From the NCBI GenBank assembly GCA_026874595.1, contig CM049306.1, positions 100,640,642-100,704,641 on the forward strand: a DNA stretch of 64,000 nt, read 5' to 3'. The notes under the pieces are model-generated. The model was not told where the DNA came from. It searched no databases and saw nothing but the letters and a program-made list of their open reading frames with translations. Shown piece by piece: positions 61,430 through 64,000 of the stretch. The position numbers were made by a program, and so were the translations under genes. The stretch's first letter is position 1. Each line of letters begins with the position of its first letter. This DNA comes from Sipunculus nudus (taxonomy: Eukaryota > Annelida > Sipuncula > Golfingiida > Sipunculidae).

Positions 61430-62995
61430 TCCCTGTCATACAAAGATAAGCATATATATATAAATAAATATTGGCATTTTCAATTTTAATACTTTTAAGT
61501 ACTACCTTTTTAACTTGATGCACACTTGATATATATCAGACGCTTGGTACTTTACATATGTTACGTCTACCGATATAATAAATCTTACCCTTATCGGTAA
61601 CTTTTCTTTTTCTATACCTTCACTATTATACTCTTGGTATAAGAATAAGTTTTCTATACTACTGCTATTTATTCCTGATTTATCGATCAGCATATTATTA
61701 AATACCTCACCATAGAACAATAAACATTCTTCTGCAATCAACCCCGCTGCTTATACTTTTACCATCTTTTATTTCTCATACACTGTACAAAACCAATTCT
61801 CATCAGCCCATACATCAATGGTTTTCATGATCTATAGTACTAATAGTAGTATATACCTTATACCTAGCATAGATACAGGTTTCTGTGTAAAAAAAACAAT
61901 CAGGCTACTGCCATGAATGATGGTCATTGCATAATCAATACGTTCTACTGTCAAGGAGAGAAACATGTCGGATAGAAACATGTGAAGGATATAAATGTGT
62001 GAGATGTGGGAGGTGTGCTCCTTTCCATGGCGGCGGTTGACTAATTGTTCCTCTGTCATGTGTAATTGTTTTTTATTCAACGTTGGCTAGCTGTATCTGT
62101 GTTAAAATCTTTACTCAAAATATTATGAACGGATTTTTATGATATTTTACTGAAGGTCTGGCTGACATGCAAAAAACAGTCATTATATTATAACTTTGAA
62201 GTTAATCTGGATTAATAAAATGTGATTTTAAGGATTCTTTACCATTGCCAGATAGGACAATCTGGTAATCCTGGTCGAATTAAGGCGAGAGCCCTTCACA
62301 CACTTGTCTGGGTACACATTTGTTTGGGCAAATAGATTTACACATTTATACGTACCGCACGCCAAAATTTGATCAATATACATGTTATATTTTATAACTG
62401 GTGATTCAGAATGTTTGTAGGGATACATGCGGTCTCTGATTGCTTTCTAGTTTGAGTATAAAACGGGGCGAAACTGAAGCACTTTCCACTAATCAATCTA
62501 ATATAGTATAATGCAACCACTTGTATTTCACCAGGAAACCATGTAAGAATATTTTTTTTCTGTATGCAAGTTCTGTGTTCTTTCTAAATAAAAATTCATT
62601 TTGATGATATTAGCATCAGGGACAAATCTGGGCAGATCTTCAAATATTTCTGGCTTCCTCTGTACAACCCATGAATTCATTCACAAATACCTATTGTTCA
62701 CTTTACTTTCTCAATCATTGCAGAAATACTGTTATCATATTTTGATGAAAATTATGAAACAAATAAGGAATTGGATATGGTGTCGTGTTGAAAAAATATC
62801 ACAGTGTTAAATATATATATATTTTGTGTTATGATAAACCATGCCAAAACCCAATCGTAAAAAGCAGTCAAACCCATGAACTAAAAAAAGACTAAGAGCG
62901 TGTAGTATCTTTGCTTCATCTGTGGAAGTTATCATGAAAAAATTTTAAAATTACCACTCAGAGAAACAGATACAAAAATAATAATTTTTCTTCCT
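61430..62995. other. Intergenic spacer between E and F, no gene
   Basis: AT-rich with short frames on both strands, none with splice support, homology within the window or a promoter. The minus-strand frames at 61502-61741 and 61832-62080 are the longest and lack any recognisable feature. Confidence 0.3.
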
Positions 62996-63109
62996 AGGCT
63001 GGGTGTAGGCGTGGACCATTTAATCTCCTTGGTACGCTACTTAGCCGCAGGCGACATTGATATGCCATTTCTCTGATAAAATCTAGGACATGATGTTCAG
63101 TCAAACTTC

Positions 63110-63236
63110 CCTCTTATTCCCCGGCTTTGCTGCAGTATATAAAGCTTAGCTCTGACCCAGCCAAGCAAGTAACTTGTTTCATCCAGCGATAAGACCCGGT
63201 CTCTGAAAACATTACGCTGACAGAAATTCTTAGAGA
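63110..63236 (+). promoter_or_regulatory. Promoter and 5' leader of gene F
   Basis: TATATAAA at 63136-63143 lies 101 bp before the ATG, the spacing seen in copies A-C (104-113 bp). The upstream blocks of A-C are not obvious here, as expected for a diverged member. Confidence 0.55.
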
Positions 63237-63289
63237 ATGGACATGTCACATAACATGCTATCTTTCCGACAAGTTGGGAATAGCTACGG
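63237..63289 (+). CDS. First exon of a probable further family member, gene F (partial)
   Basis: The ATG begins MDMSHNMLSFRQVGNSY and the exon ends with a single G before GTAAGTG, that is, in phase 1, as in exon 1 of copies A, B and C. The exon is 17 codons plus one base against ten codons plus one base in the others. The rest of the gene is not in the window: the only nearby acceptor (TAGATTTCAG near 63570) leads straight to a stop, so exon 2 must lie beyond 64000. Assignment to the family rests on promoter spacing, exon size and phase. Confidence 0.5.
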
Positions 63290-63596
63290 TAAGTGTCTAA
63301 ACCATAACAGATGTGGCGTTCTCAACACACTATACTGTACTGGTTCGGCTGTGAGACTATCCTGCTCATCACACAGATAGTAAATCAGTAGGTCTTTCAT
63401 ACATAATATGCTCACTGATTAAAATATACAGTAAATATTGAAAGGAACGGCCGTGCTCTTTTTGCAGGGCATATCTTGTAGGGGACCCTCGATATACAGT
63501 ATTCTGACGTGCTTTTTTTTTTGCAATTTTACCATTTGGCGAAAAAGAGCGCACAAATCTTATAGATTTCAGTGCTGCTGTAACTTAACTGCAACT

Positions 63597-63830
63597 TAAG
63601 GGACCTGGACAGTCGAGGGGTTAAAAGCTTGGCTCTCTGCGCTGGCGACCCGGGTTCGATCCCCGGCGTACAGCTATCAGAGTGGGTTGTAGTTTCCGGT
63701 CAAAGGTCGTTGGTTTTCTCCGGGTTCTCCGGTTTTCTTCACCTATAGAGACACTGAACGCCATCATCCGAGCCATATAGGGTGCTTAGCATTAGTTGTT
63801 ATAAATATTTGTATAATAAATGAAAAAAAA
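63597..63830 (+). mobile_element. tRNA-derived SINE, family 2 (plus strand), in intron 1 of gene F
   Basis: The tRNA-like head has an A-box-like TCGAGGGGTTA and a perfect B box GGTTCGATCC. The body runs AGAGTGGGTTGTAGTTTCC, TTCTCCGGGTTCTCCGG, then AGACACTGAACGCCATCAT, and ends in an AT-rich tail with AATAAA-like repeats. It matches the minus-strand copy at 51730-51905. A functional tRNA is unlikely because the acceptor stem does not pair. Confidence 0.75.
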
Positions 63831-64000
63831 TAAAGTTTGAGTAAATAAAGTTTATACTATCATAAGGCAGTAAGTGCTCCATGCAAGCCAAAACCTATTT
63901 ATGATTAAAAGATATCAAGTAATGCACTGGAATTATTAGAAATGTTTATCTACAACTCATCAGAACAGAGTCTAAAGACCTTTAGAAAAACAATATAAAA

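Noticed and set aside
63600-63672. Functional tRNA gene with a perfect B box
   Set aside because: The flanking sequence is a SINE body with a second copy at 51.8 kb, and the acceptor and anticodon stems do not pair convincingly.

Overview
The window is eukaryotic: AT-rich, with short coding exons bounded by GT-AG introns, TATA-box promoters, AATAAA signals, tRNA-derived SINEs, LINE debris, DNA-transposon ends and very many simple repeats. There are no operons or ribosome binding sites. The repeat style suggests an invertebrate, most likely a mollusc. That assignment is an inference; nothing here fixes the species.

The main content is a cluster of plus-strand paralogous genes for small secreted proteins. 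Three are complete and closely related: copy A (13354-15557, 267 aa), copy B (40565-42649, 264 aa) and copy C (53398-55458, 267 aa). A fourth, diverged member, D, occupies 6229-8609, with its first exon not found. The promoter and first exon of a further apparent member, F, lie at 63136-63289, and the rest runs out of the window. All follow one plan. A TATA box sits about 100-113 bp before the ATG, followed by a tiny first exon ending in phase 1. Exon 2 carries a hydrophobic leader, one cysteine and a long helix, and ends in phase 0. Exon 3 is a short loop exon, also phase 0. The last exon encodes three or more helices and the second cysteine. This combination is what long-chain four-helix (class I, IL-6/CNTF/CLCF-type) cytokine genes look like. 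I therefore propose that the cluster encodes invertebrate helical cytokine-like ligands. A further possible multi-exon gene, E (60434-61421), lies between C and F and is not recognisable.

Layout: 0-5 kb holds dispersed repeats and arrays of a GGTGGCGCCACC palindrome; 5.2-5.8 kb a diverged direct repeat; 6.2-8.6 kb gene D; 9.6-9.9 kb a LINE remnant; 11.5-12.7 kb a dispersed repeat; 13.2-15.6 kb gene A; 16-23 kb tandem repeats and a small inverted-repeat transposon. About 23.6-45.5 kb and 45.9-58.9 kb are two tandem segmental-duplication units, each carrying one gene (B, C). Unit 1 is longer because it also holds a 254-bp tandem repeat, a SINE, a near-perfect 2.55-kb tandem duplication (28908-34000) and a 6.2-kb transposon-like insertion (33705-39889). 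The paralogous empty site of that insertion is visible in unit 2 near 52.63 kb. 59.2-60.0 kb holds a minisatellite and TA repeats, then come gene E, empty sequence, and F with a SINE in its first intron.

The genes would act as a locally duplicated ligand family with a shared promoter design. Receptors or partners are not in this window.
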